In this document: one piece after another, positions 19,128 to 27,086 of the stretch | Position numbering within the stretch: the stretch's first letter is position 1 | Layout: every line of letters begins with the position of its first letter | Origin: Rivularia sp. PCC 7116 | GTDB lineage: Bacteria > Cyanobacteriota > Cyanobacteriia > Cyanobacteriales > Nostocaceae | Direction of reading: 5' to 3' | Length of the DNA stretch: 64,000 nt | Assembly: GCF_000316665.1 (NCBI RefSeq) | Contig: NC_019678.1 | Location: forward strand, 5,456,001-5,520,000 | Notes under the pieces: model-generated | Told to the model about the DNA's origin: nothing | Databases searched by the model: none | The model's input: only the letters and a program-made list of their open reading frames with translations | Position numbers and translations under genes: made by a program

Positions 19128-21389
19128 CTATTCTCCAGAAATCATTCTTTGAAGCTCTATATATTTTTCTTGACTGAGACGATAAACTTCTGGTTCGGGC
19201 TTACCAATAAGATGTCCTTGAACATAAGTGACACCAATTTCTTTCAATTGATATAAACTAATTGGAGTTTCTTCATCCACACCTTCAACAATCACATTGG
19301 GTGGATATAAATTATTAGCTTTAACTATTTGATGAACAAAATTAATAATTAAATAATTGGATTGGTGATGTAGAATTTCGCGGTCAATTTTGACGTGACA
19401 TGGGTTTAAACCTGCCAGTCGAGAAACAGAAGAATGACCAACTCCAAAATCATCAATGGCAAATCGAATGTTGAATTTGTGAACATATTCTAAAAGCTTA
19501 TTTTTGAAAAACAATAAAGGGTTATCCAGTCTGACACCATCATTAAAATTGGGCAATTCAGATTTTTCTGAGATTTCTAAAATTAAATTTCGTGGTGAAA
19601 TAATATTTTCTTCAATAACTTCTCTAACAGTTTCAAAATATGCCTCTTTAATTAATGATTCTGGATATACATTAACTGATAATGGGACAACATCACTAAG
19701 TCTTCTTTGTTTGGATTTTCTAGCTTGTTTATAGCTTTGTGCCGCAACTCTCAGAAAATATTGGTCTAATTCAAGTTTAAATTGAGAACCCCATAATTCA
19801 GCAGCTTGAAATAAATCCACGGGAGCAGTTAAGCTCTGGGTATCTCTGGCTAAAGCTTCCCAACCACTGATAAAAAATTCATTAACATCTATACAAATAA
19901 CGGGTTCAAAATAAACAACCATTTTTTGTAATCGTTCGCAAAATAGTTGAAACCGTCTGTCATATAGGGATTTAGAAACAAATTTAAAATCCTTTTTTAA
20001 AGCATCAATAATAGCTGCCTCTACAAACATAGGCTCTAATGATTCTTGAGTACTTTGATAAAAACTCGATAAAATTTTGCCGTATGCATCTCCAAGTAAG
20101 TATGAATCGCGAGGTAAACCGCAAACCACCATAATTTCAGCTTCCGGAGGCATTTTTAACGGTATAATCGCAAAAGTATTAGCATAATTATTTCCATACT
20201 CATTGATTTTGCATGTCCCATGATATGAGGGATTGAAAACTGATTCGTAAGAAATAATTGGGAAAATTGTGGTATTTAAGATATTGATATAAGCATTATG
20301 GTCTATATTATCTGCTAAATTGCTTTGCGATTTCACAACACAATTATCATCGCTGTCGTTTTTGAGTACGAATACAAAATCAGCCTCAGAAGCTTCTCTA
20401 ATAGATTCTAGTTTTTGAAATTCTAATGTCTCTGATAAAATATTTTCAGTATTTTGGATATTAGAAAAATATGATAGTTGATTAATTAAAATCTCAATAA
20501 ATGACTCAAACGTTTCTAAGAAGTTGGGTAGATAATCGAATTGCAACGAACAATCGTCATAATTTTGTTGTTGCTGCGTTCTTCCTAACTTTAACTCACC
20601 AAAATTTATCTGATTTCTAAGAAGCGAACAACTTGTTTGATGAGATGTATATACCTTAGACAACTGAATTTTACAGCCTTCTTCAAAAGCATAAATTTCA
20701 GGTTTAGTTTTAGGTGCAGTTTTCCGCATTCTCGTGCGAGTATATTCATGCAGTTCATCAACTGAAATCACACCATCGCCATCTATATCAGCTTTACCAT
20801 TTTCAATTCCTTCAACAAGAAAGCGCGTGTAAATAGAATGATTAGAAGCTTGCTCCTCAAAAGAGTATTGAGTAGAAGTAGAAGAAGTTAAAACTGCTCT
20901 TCCTTCTCCTCCCAACTGACTTTTAATATCTATATGCCCATCATTCTTTACAGTCATACCTCTAGCAAAAGCACCGCTAAAGCAACAATCAAGAATAATG
21001 ACTTGTCTCCTGGAAAAGCTTTTATCCATGACGTTATGCACAAAACTCGCAGGCACCGTACTTGAAGTAATTAATTGTCCGTTGGGATGCTTATAAGTTT
21101 GACTACTAGCTAAATAAAGATCGCCGTTGTCATCTTTGATGCCATGTCCTGAAAAATACAGCAATACCAAATCATCTTTCCCAGAGTTAGAGAAAATTTT
21201 CTCAATCTCCATACTCATATTTGGTATCTGTGGATTTTTTAATACCTTGATATTTTCTACGGGAAAATCACCCATACCTGGATGCTGCAAAACACGTTGC
21301 ATCGCATCAACATCCTTAAGGGCACCTGGCAGGGGATTCAACTCGTATTCATAATCGCTTACCCCAATCAGCAATGCCAATTTTTTCAT
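19128..21389 (-). CDS. Caspase-like protease / EF-hand / GAF-like / EAL phosphodiesterase fusion
   Basis: A 753-residue multidomain protein with no signal peptide. Residues 1-245 form a C14 caspase (orthocaspase) domain: 'KKLALLIGVSDYE', catalytic H82 in 'YFSGHG', and C136 in 'ILDCCFSG'. A canonical EF-hand loop sits at 201-212 ('DIDGDGVISVDE': D201, D203, D205, E212), which could make the protease calcium-dependent. Residues about 290-460 look like a GAF-type sensor (weak). Residues 485-745 are an EAL domain with apparently complete metal and catalytic residues: E511 of EAL, N573, E605, D646-D647, K667, E702 and Q724, so c-di-GMP hydrolysis is plausible. The gene stands alone. Proteolysis tied to c-di-GMP signalling is inference; the domain assignments, apart from GAF, are firm. 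Confidence 0.85.
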   Translation of the reverse strand: MKKLALLIGVSDYEYELNPLPGALKDVDAMQRVLQHPGMGDFPVENIKVLKNPQIPNMSMEIEKIFSNSGKDDLVLLYFSGHGIKDDNGDLYLASSQTYKHPNGQLITSSTVPASFVHNVMDKSFSRRQVIILDCCFSGAFARGMTVKNDGHIDIKSQLGGEGRAVLTSSTSTQYSFEEQASNHSIYTRFLVEGIENGKADIDGDGVISVDELHEYTRTRMRKTAPKTKPEIYAFEEGCKIQLSKVYTSHQTSCSLLRNQINFGELKLGRTQQQQNYDDCSLQFDYLPNFLETFESFIEILINQLSYFSNIQNTENILSETLEFQKLESIREASEADFVFVLKNDSDDNCVVKSQSNLADNIDHNAYINILNTTIFPIISYESVFNPSYHGTCKINEYGNNYANTFAIIPLKMPPEAEIMVVCGLPRDSYLLGDAYGKILSSFYQSTQESLEPMFVEAAIIDALKKDFKFVSKSLYDRRFQLFCERLQKMVVYFEPVICIDVNEFFISGWEALARDTQSLTAPVDLFQAAELWGSQFKLELDQYFLRVAAQSYKQARKSKQRRLSDVVPLSVNVYPESLIKEAYFETVREVIEENIISPRNLILEISEKSELPNFNDGVRLDNPLLFFKNKLLEYVHKFNIRFAIDDFGVGHSSVSRLAGLNPCHVKIDREILHHQSNYLIINFVHQIVKANNLYPPNVIVEGVDEETPISLYQLKEIGVTYVQGHLIGKPEPEVYRLSQEKYIELQRMISGE

Positions 21390-21931
21390 TCCTTTACCTA
21401 TACAGCTAATAAAATGTTTACGAAAAACTGATTTTAATTAATTTCAATTTTGAGCGCTTAAGAAATTACAGTCCCTAGACGTTAAGGTTGGCTAATCCGA
21501 ACATTAATTTTTGTTCGCATCTTGAGCATAACTTTTGCTTAACGTCATCATCACTATTACATAATTATTTTCAGTTCGATGTAATTTCAGTATTGCAAGC
21601 ACTAAATAATACATTTTTGATTGTAATTACATAGTGTTTTTGCATAAATCAAAGATTTTGTTAAAACTCAAAGCATCTCATCACAATTGGTTTTGCCGAA
21701 TTTCTACACTTAAAATGCATTGAATGTAAAAAAGTAGCTTGGTGATTAAAAATATGATTAGCCCCCCTTCCCCCAGAGGGATTTAGGGGGCTAATAAATA
21801 CAGGAAAAACAAATTCATATTTCAATTCAGCAACGCCAAAAAAATAACCCACGTATCTTACATACGTGGGATGAGATAAAGCTAAAACAAACTTTTAGCT
21901 TGAAATATTCAATATACATCTACTCTTAAAA
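21390..21931. other. Intergenic region between the fusion gene and tRNA-Ser
   Basis: AT-rich DNA probably holding the promoter of the caspase-EAL gene. It also contains a TTAGCCCCC...GGGGGCTAA hairpin at 21758-21794, of a repeat type common in cyanobacteria, and two hairpins just after the tRNA (21848-21870 and 21880-21901). A 63-codon frame here spans these hairpins and is not believable as a gene. Confidence 0.5.
21840..21870 (-). terminator. Terminator downstream of tRNA-Ser
   Basis: CCCACGTAT and ATACGTGGG form a nine-bp stem with a five-base loop. On the minus strand it is followed by TTATTTTTTT, so it should end the tRNA-Ser transcript. Confidence 0.75.
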
Positions 21932-22018
21932 CGGAGAGGGAGGGATTCGAACCCTCGTTACCCTTTCGGGTAAACAGCATTTCCAGTGCTGCGCCTTCAA
22001 CCACTCGGCCACCTCTCC
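21932..22018 (-). tRNA. tRNA-Ser (anticodon GGA)
   Basis: An 87-nt class II tRNA: acceptor GGAGAGG pairs with CCTCTCC, the anticodon loop is CTGGAAA (anticodon GGA), a long variable arm (TACCCGAAAGGGTA) marks serine, and the T loop contains GGTTCGAATCC. The discriminator base is G and CCA is not encoded. Confidence 0.97.
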
Positions 22019-22114
22019 AGGTGCCACAAGATGATATCTTACATTGAAATCAAATAAACTGCAATCCTTGAGAGAATAATTCTATAATTACCGAATCCAA
22101 AATCCGAAATCATC

Positions 22115-22483
22115 ATGTCCTCTACATACAAAGTCACAGTTCGAGATAGAGCCAAAGGCATAACCCACACCTTAGAAGTTCCCAGCGATCGCTACATTTT
22201 GCATAGCTTTGAGAAACAAGGAGTAGAGTTACCGTTTTCTTGTCGGAATGGTGCTTGTACCACTTGTGCCGTTAGAGTCATCAAGGGAAATATTTCTCAA
22301 CCCGAAGCTGTGGGATTATCCCCTCACCTACAAAGAAAAGGTTACGCTCTATTGTGCGTTAGTTACGCTTGTTCGGATTTAGAAGTCGAAACCCAAGACG
22401 AAGATGAAGTTTACGAACAGCAATTCGGACGTTATTTTGCCAAAGGTAGAGTTCGTGCAGGATTACCCCTTGAGGATGATTAA
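22115..22483 (+). CDS. Plant-type [2Fe-2S] ferredoxin with C-terminal extension, FdC2-like
   Basis: A 122-residue ferredoxin whose cluster ligands are C43, C48, C51 and C81 ('FSCRNGACTTCAVRVIKG' and 'ALLCVSYA'). Standard photosynthetic ferredoxins are about 97 residues; this one has an extra tail 'EVYEQQFGRYFAKGRVRAGL', which resembles the tail of plant FdC2-type ferredoxins as I recall them. That type seems to serve regulatory or biosynthetic electron transfer and not the main photosystem I route. The gene is alone, directly after tRNA-Ser on the opposite strand. Confidence 0.85.
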   Translation: MSSTYKVTVRDRAKGITHTLEVPSDRYILHSFEKQGVELPFSCRNGACTTCAVRVIKGNISQPEAVGLSPHLQRKGYALLCVSYACSDLEVETQDEDEVYEQQFGRYFAKGRVRAGLPLEDD

Positions 22484-22580
22484 TTAAGATGGGGAAGAGG
22501 AGCCACTGCGTTGCCTCGGTTTCCTCGGTTGTAGCAAGTGGCGTGGGGAAGATTAAATTATTATCAACTCCTAACTCCTA

Positions 22581-22696
22581 ATACCAATTCTGTATGAGGT
22601 TGCGCTAAATTGCCCGCAGCCTATAAGGCTGGGGCTATTCAAACAAAACCCATCTACATGGGCTATATTCGGCGCATCTTTATCAAGAAATGGTGT
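22581..22696 (+). mobile_element. MITE-like element, family A, copy 2
   Basis: A 116-bp element starting ATACCAATTCTGTATGAG and ending AAGAAATGGTGT with imperfect terminal inverted repeats of about 25 bp. It shares order and sequence with 13017-13094 but has a longer centre containing ATAAGGCTGGGGC. The ends resemble those of IS630-type elements (inference). It lies just upstream of the nuclease gene. Confidence 0.6.
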
Positions 22697-22731
22697 AACT
22701 CTTAACTCCTAACTATAAAATCCAAAATTGA

Positions 22732-23259
22732 ATGAAAAAAGCAGTCCTATTCCTCTGTTGCTTGTTGCTGTTGCTGGGATGCCAAGCCAAAGAAGATGAA
22801 TTTCAAGCGGGGATGGTGGAAATTAAAGTTGAACGGGTTGTCAACGGACAAACTTTAGAAGTGAAGGGTTTTCGCGAACAGCCTAATTTAATTTCTGAGG
22901 TACGTTTGACGGGTATTAGCTCTCCTCCCGTGCGTCAGCGCCCTTGGGGTGAAGCTTCTCGAAAACGTTTGAGAGAGTTAATCGAAGATAAATCATCCCC
23001 CGTTAGATTTGAGTTTGACGTAGAAGCCAAGGATAAATACGGACGAACCTTAGCTTACATATGGAAAGATAACACCTTAGTAAACGAACAATTAGTTAAA
23101 GAAGGACATGCAATATTTGTAGCGCGATCGCCTAACCATAAATACGATTCCCGCTTGGAACGCGCACAGCATTGGTCTAGACTTATGGGGGAAGGAATTT
23201 GGAACCCTGACAACCCCATGCGGCTCTCTCCCTCAGAGTTTCGTCGGGTTTATCGATGA
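22732..23259 (+). CDS. Staphylococcal-nuclease-like lipoprotein
   Basis: A 175-residue thermonuclease-family (SNase) protein. The N-terminus 'MKKAVLFLCCLLLLLGC' is a lipoprotein signal (lipobox LLGC), so the enzyme should face the periplasm or the outside. The SNase core is visible: 'VEIKVERVVNGQTLEV', 'VRLTGISSPPVRQRPWGEAS' with the expected arginine and glutamate, and 'DKYGRTLAYIW' with the second arginine. Calcium-dependent phosphodiester cleavage is the family activity. The usual first metal aspartate position reads NGQT instead of DGDT, so calcium binding may be altered. No partner gene is near. Confidence 0.88.
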   Translation: MKKAVLFLCCLLLLLGCQAKEDEFQAGMVEIKVERVVNGQTLEVKGFREQPNLISEVRLTGISSPPVRQRPWGEASRKRLRELIEDKSSPVRFEFDVEAKDKYGRTLAYIWKDNTLVNEQLVKEGHAIFVARSPNHKYDSRLERAQHWSRLMGEGIWNPDNPMRLSPSEFRRVYR

Positions 23260-23336
23260 ATGCGAATTGGTAATGGGTAATTGGTAATTGGTACCTCTAA
23301 ACCTATAACCTTTGACCTTTAACCTTTAACCTATTT

Positions 23337-24155
23337 ATGCCTGACTTACAAATTTTTCTCGATATTGCCACAGAAGCAGCGCTGGCTGGTGGTGCTGTTT
23401 TACAAAGTTATTTGGGTAAAGTTGAAGATAAAACTTCCGAAAAACGTCCTGGTGATTTGGTAACTGCTGCCGATAAAGCTTCCGAAGCTGTGGTTTTGGA
23501 AACTTTGCGTCGTCACGTTCCCGAACACGCTATCCTTGCCGAAGAATCTGGTAAATTAGGCAATCAAAATCAAGAATATCTTTGGGCTATTGACCCCTTG
23601 GATGGTACAACTAATTTTGCTCACGAATATCCGTTTTTTTCAGTTTCCGTTGGGCTGTTAATTAATGGCGTTCCCCAGGTTGGTGTAATTTACGACCCGT
23701 TTCGCAACGAACTATATCGTGCCGCTCAAGGGTTGGGAGCAAGCTGTAATCGTCGTCCTATAAGTGTTTCTAAAACTTCAGAATTAAATAAAAGTTTGCT
23801 GGTTACTGGTTTCGCATATGACCGTCGGGAAACTGACGATAACAACTATACGGAATTTTGTCATTTAACACATTTGACTCAAGGAGTAAGACGCGGTGGC
23901 TCTGCTGCATTGGATTTAGCTCATACAGCTTGCGGACGTTTGGATGGATATTGGGAAAGAGGACTTTCACCGTGGGATATTACTGCTGGGGTGATTATTT
24001 TACGGGAAGCTGGGGGAAAGGTGACGGCTTATGATGGTAGCGATTTCAAGATGGATTCGGGAAGACTTTTAGCTACTAATGGTTATATACATGAAAATTT
24101 GAGTCAGGAATTGGGGAGAGCGCATCAAGTTTGGAAAGTGGAGAAGAAAGGTTAG
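23337..24155 (+). CDS. Inositol monophosphatase family protein
   Basis: A 272-residue Mg-dependent sugar phosphatase. Family motifs: E70 in 'AILAEESG', 'WAIDPLDGTTNFAH' with D86 and D89, and 'GLSPWDITAGVIILREAGG' near the C-terminus. Likely substrates are inositol-1-phosphate, histidinol phosphate or similar; the sequence does not choose between them, and some cyanobacterial members act in histidine or sugar metabolism. The start 'MPDLQIFLDIATEAAL' has no strong ribosome site and is preceded by ACCTTTAACC-type repeats. The stop TAG overlaps the start of a palindromic repeat. Confidence 0.9.
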   Translation: MPDLQIFLDIATEAALAGGAVLQSYLGKVEDKTSEKRPGDLVTAADKASEAVVLETLRRHVPEHAILAEESGKLGNQNQEYLWAIDPLDGTTNFAHEYPFFSVSVGLLINGVPQVGVIYDPFRNELYRAAQGLGASCNRRPISVSKTSELNKSLLVTGFAYDRRETDDNNYTEFCHLTHLTQGVRRGGSAALDLAHTACGRLDGYWERGLSPWDITAGVIILREAGGKVTAYDGSDFKMDSGRLLATNGYIHENLSQELGRAHQVWKVEKKG

Positions 24156-24202
24156 TAGTTGCGCTTCAGCGCCAAATATGCTAAGTGCTGAAGCGCAACT
24201 AC
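24155..24202. repeat. GTAGTTGCGCT-type palindromic repeat, copy 1
   Basis: A 48-bp inverted repeat beginning GTAGTTGCGCTTCAGCGC and ending GCTGAAGCGCAACTAC. A near copy lies at 33113-33161 and a half copy near 27385. It starts at the last base of the phosphatase stop codon. Confidence 0.7.
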
Positions 24203-24275
24203 GAACCTCTAAATTATTTATTATTTATAAAAATATATTCCCCATTCCCTCTCAAATCCTAAATTACGGGAAAAA

Positions 24276-24899
24276 TTAAAGGTTTGTCGGAGTAACTAAC
24301 TGACCGAACTTCTTCAGAATTTGTAAAACAATATAAAGCTCTTTCGCAGAAGTAAACGGAGCAAACACTCGTGACAAATCGTACTTTGGTGTATTCTCTT
24401 GTACTACCTTGATAAACAAAATATCGTCCCCATTCGTCACCATCTCATATACAGGTAAATTGGAATTAGGATTTGCCATCAAATAAGCCAAAGCTTGCGG
24501 TACAGCAGTTAAAACTGACAAAGTAGTCTTTTTTGATTCCAGCACCATTACCCACAATCTATTTTGTAAAACCAAAACATCAATCCTTCCCCGCAAAATT
24601 TCTTCACCATCATCCACCAATAAATTAACTGATTCTTCAGCTTTAATACGAAACGGTGGATCGTAAAATCCAGAAGCTGCAATTAACGGGGAAACCAGCA
24701 GCAGCATAACCATTCCCTCCAGCAAATTCCCATCAGCACGATGATAAATATACCTGCGTCGCAGCACATCAAGGTTTTCTTTTTCCGTTTCGGTAATAGT
24801 TGGTAATTCCTCGCACCACTCTGGGAAAAACTGCTCATCTTCAATGCGAACAAATCCAAAACGGTTTTCTGCATCCGTGATGGCTTTGGTTTTTGTCAT
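24276..24899 (-). CDS. PD-(D/E)XK nuclease-like protein related to type I restriction R subunits
   Basis: A 207-residue protein with a nuclease-fold signature: D107 in 'LRGRIDVLVL' and E121-x-K123 in 'WVMVLESKKTTLSV', followed by 'AVPQALAYLMANPN'. This matches the N-terminal nuclease domain of HsdR-like proteins, but no helicase part follows and no hsdM or hsdS is nearby. Many cyanobacteria carry such stand-alone copies; their role is not clear to me and restriction is not shown. It convergently faces the phosphatase gene. A MITE-like element sits 30 bp upstream of its start. Confidence 0.7.
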   Translation of the reverse strand: MTKTKAITDAENRFGFVRIEDEQFFPEWCEELPTITETEKENLDVLRRRYIYHRADGNLLEGMVMLLLVSPLIAASGFYDPPFRIKAEESVNLLVDDGEEILRGRIDVLVLQNRLWVMVLESKKTTLSVLTAVPQALAYLMANPNSNLPVYEMVTNGDDILFIKVVQENTPKYDLSRVFAPFTSAKELYIVLQILKKFGQLVTPTNL

Positions 24900-24928
24900 A
24901 AAGGCTTTTCAATTATCTGTACTTGGCT

Positions 24929-24988
24929 GGTGCGTGACACTATAACCCTTATTATTACGTTCAAGTTTTAATTAAGTGTCACAGCACC
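24929..24988. mobile_element. MITE-like palindromic element, family B, copy 1
   Basis: A 60-bp element beginning GGTGCGTGACACT and ending AGTGTCACAGCACC, which are imperfect inverted repeats. The same 60-bp layout with high similarity occurs at 40930-40989, with shared flanks (CTACAA.AAAAATAT). It has no coding capacity. Confidence 0.65.
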
Positions 24989-25042
24989 CTACAATAAAAA
25001 TATATTTATTGGGAGCATCCCAAATGTGTAAAAACATAATTC

Positions 25043-25105
25043 GTCATTGCGAACGAAGTGAAGCAATCGCAAGGGTTGGGATTGCTTCACTTCGTTCGCA
25101 ATGAC
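25043..25105. repeat. Perfect 26-bp inverted repeat
   Basis: Arms at 25043-25068 and 25080-25105 (starting GTCATTGCGAACGAAG) are exactly complementary with an 11-bp loop. No T run follows, so a terminator role is unlikely. Similar GTCATTGCGA palindromes are scattered repeats in many bacteria. Confidence 0.75.
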
Positions 25106-25249
25106 ATTATCTTAATTTTCACAGATATCTAAAATAATCAAACCGGATTTCTATATAAACTCAATTTCTGAAAAACAAATTTTTATCGCTCCGCTTACCA
25201 AGGGTAAAGAATAAAAGAGCAAAGGGCAAAAGGGCTAGAGTATAAAGGG

Positions 25250-25447
25250 CTACTTAAGAGTCCTCCCAACGGCGCACACCACACGAAAACCGCCGTAGTA
25301 GTTGATGTAGTCGCGCTCCGCCCAAGGGTCGTAGTGGCGAGACGCGGAACGGCAGCTTCCAGGACCGTTGAACCAGGAACCGCCACGCAGCACCTGAAAA
25401 CGATTATCAATCAATGAATTGCGATGCTCTCCAAGGAGTTGCGACAG
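25250..25447 (-). pseudogene. Orphan C-terminal FGE/sulfatase-modifying-type fragment resembling a DGR variable region
   Basis: The minus-strand frame from an upstream stop to TAG at 25250 encodes 65 residues with no start codon. It contains 'NRFQVLRGGSWFNGPGSC', 'RSASRHYDPWAERDYI' and 'GGFRVVCAVGRTLK', the C-terminal end of a formylglycine-generating-enzyme-like C-type-lectin fold. A whole domain needs about 200 more residues, which are absent; upstream sequence is unrelated. The piece is strikingly GC-rich against its AT-rich neighbours. In cyanobacteria such endings are frequent targets of diversity-generating retroelements, with varied residues at positions like W-F-N, S-R-H-Y-D and D-Y-I-N-Y-Y here. 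No reverse transcriptase is in the window. Confidence 0.7.
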
Positions 25448-25826
25448 TTAAAGTTTTATGAATTACGGCTCAGAGAAGCTGCAATTTTCTGTATGAAGGT
25501 GCCAAAAATAATAGTATTTGTGGTTGAAAGTCAGCGCTGTTCGTTTTCTCCAAACGTCGGGAGACGTAGCAGTGCTACGTCTCTACAAATCTTCGGAATA
25601 AATGAACAAGGTTATTGTATTTCAGTCCTATTTATTTCACATCTATTCATAGGACTTTCGCTATTAGCTCGGGGTTTGCATTCCCCGTTAGGATTCCTCT
25701 AGTTCCCATGCTCCGCGTGGGAAGGTATTTTTAGAGGCTCTGCCTCTCAATCAACCGGGTAGGCAGAGCCTTCAGCCACTGCGTTACTAGCCAGAGACTA
25801 GTAACGAGAAATAACCCAATCTCTCG
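25448..25826. other. Repeat-rich intergenic stretch
   Basis: No credible gene. It holds a perfect palindrome at 25561-25583 (GAGACGTAGCA, one base, TGCTACGTCTC), an AGTCCTAT...ATAGGACT pair followed by GGGGTTTGCATTCCCC (about 25627-25695) that resembles the centre of the element at 59194-59423, and further small palindromes (CCCATGCTCCGCGTGGG, GGCTCTGCC...GGCAGAGCC). A 92-codon plus-strand frame runs through these repeats and looks spurious. Confidence 0.5.
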
Positions 25827-27086
25827 TCAACCCCGACGCAAAAACCTCACCGCAGCATCTTCCCGCTCAACATCTCTCCCGGTATATCGAACTCTATCAA
25901 TCCGTCTCCCTTTACCTTGATTGTCATACAAACTAATTACCCCACCACGATTCGATAACATTACCGGGCTTAATGGCTGTATCCTCACCGCTTCCCCCGG
26001 TTTCAAAATCCTTTGTTCTTCCTTCAAAACTGAATTTAGTTGTAATGGCTCATGTTTAGTATCCGATAATCTCCAACCTTCTAAATTCACTGCTTCCGAA
26101 GAAAGATTTATTATAGAAACCCATTCCGATGCTCGTTCATCACCTGACGGATTCACCATTGCAGCAGCAATAAAAATAGCAGCGTTATCAATAGCAACTG
26201 AATCTCTTAATTCACCTTTGGAAATCATTTCAGCAGGTGCATCAACTTCAATTCGTTCGGGAAATTGTTCGATATGAAGTTTTTCTTTCTTTTCGGGATT
26301 TTCGTTAAATAACAAAGGATTTTTTTCGTAAATCTCATCGTCAAATTCCAAACCCGTTAATCTTTCAATTTCGGTAATTGTCACCTGATAGGTTTGAAAA
26401 TTAAACAACTTATTACCTTGTTTATCTCGTAATGCTTCTTCATCCTGGAACATCAGAAAAGCACGGACATCAAGTTCGTTATTGTCTTTATTTACAAAGC
26501 AAACCACTTTAAAGAAAGCTGAAGGAATTAAAGCGGGTTCTCTTCCTTGTGGGGAAATAGTGCGAGGAAAATCTCCGTAAACTGGCCCGGTGAAAACGGT
26601 GATTTTACCATTACTATCTAACTTGAGATCGAATACCCAATTCTCTAAAGCTAGCCATTCATCTTGATTAAAATTCTCATGCTGTAGGGCTGCATTGGGA
26701 TAATAAAAAGTATCGTCGGAAGCTCGTTTGGCTTCTCTTTCTGTTTTTCCCCAAGCTAAACTACCTCTTCTCGCTAAATGTCCTCTATCCCAAGGATTGT
26801 TGCGATAGTAGTCGTTATCAAGTTGAAAATCGGCACCGATACGAGTATCAATATCCCAACCCCGTTTCCTTCGGACATTTTTAATCAAATTCTGGTCAAT
26901 ATTTACACAAGTGACAATAGTCGAACGTCGAACTCGATTGGTGATGATTGAGTAATTAATATAGTTAGCAAAAATATCATCTTCTAATAAAGAACTGCGG
27001 AGTACATCCCCTGCTAACGATGGAGCAAAGCTTGGTACGGGAAGATTAATCCCATTCCCTAAAAAATCGGGATTGTAGCCTGCCAT
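25827..27086 (-). CDS. DNA/RNA non-specific endonuclease with a C-terminal lamin-tail domain
   Basis: A 419-residue protein. Residues about 40-265 form a beta-beta-alpha-metal nuclease of the NucA/EndoG family, with the signature D100-R101-G102-H103 ('WDRGHLARR') and the metal asparagine region 'YYPNAALQHENFNQ'. Residues about 300-419 are a lamin-tail (LTD) immunoglobulin-like domain ('VNPSGDERASEWVSIINLSS', 'AVNLEGWRLSD', 'ILKPGEAVRI'). LTD domains often accompany secreted nucleases and may anchor or bind DNA. No signal peptide is visible, so location is open. No NuiA-type inhibitor gene is next to it. Confidence 0.88.
   Translation of the reverse strand: MAGYNPDFLGNGINLPVPSFAPSLAGDVLRSSLLEDDIFANYINYSIITNRVRRSTIVTCVNIDQNLIKNVRRKRGWDIDTRIGADFQLDNDYYRNNPWDRGHLARRGSLAWGKTEREAKRASDDTFYYPNAALQHENFNQDEWLALENWVFDLKLDSNGKITVFTGPVYGDFPRTISPQGREPALIPSAFFKVVCFVNKDNNELDVRAFLMFQDEEALRDKQGNKLFNFQTYQVTITEIERLTGLEFDDEIYEKNPLLFNENPEKKEKLHIEQFPERIEVDAPAEMISKGELRDSVAIDNAAIFIAAAMVNPSGDERASEWVSIINLSSEAVNLEGWRLSDTKHEPLQLNSVLKEEQRILKPGEAVRIQPLSPVMLSNRGGVISLYDNQGKGRRIDRVRYTGRDVEREDAAVRFLRRG

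Noticed and set aside
24155-25105. Possible CRISPR array
   Set aside because: The repeats are single palindromes of different families without regular spacing or spacers; no cas gene is present.
25195-25410. 71-codon minus-strand frame over the FGE-type fragment
   Set aside because: Another frame of the same strand gives the recognisable 'VLRGGSW...GFRVV' sequence; this one is the shifted shadow.
25424-25702. 92-codon plus-strand frame
   Set aside because: It crosses several palindromes and the upstream edge of the FGE-type fragment; composition follows the repeats.
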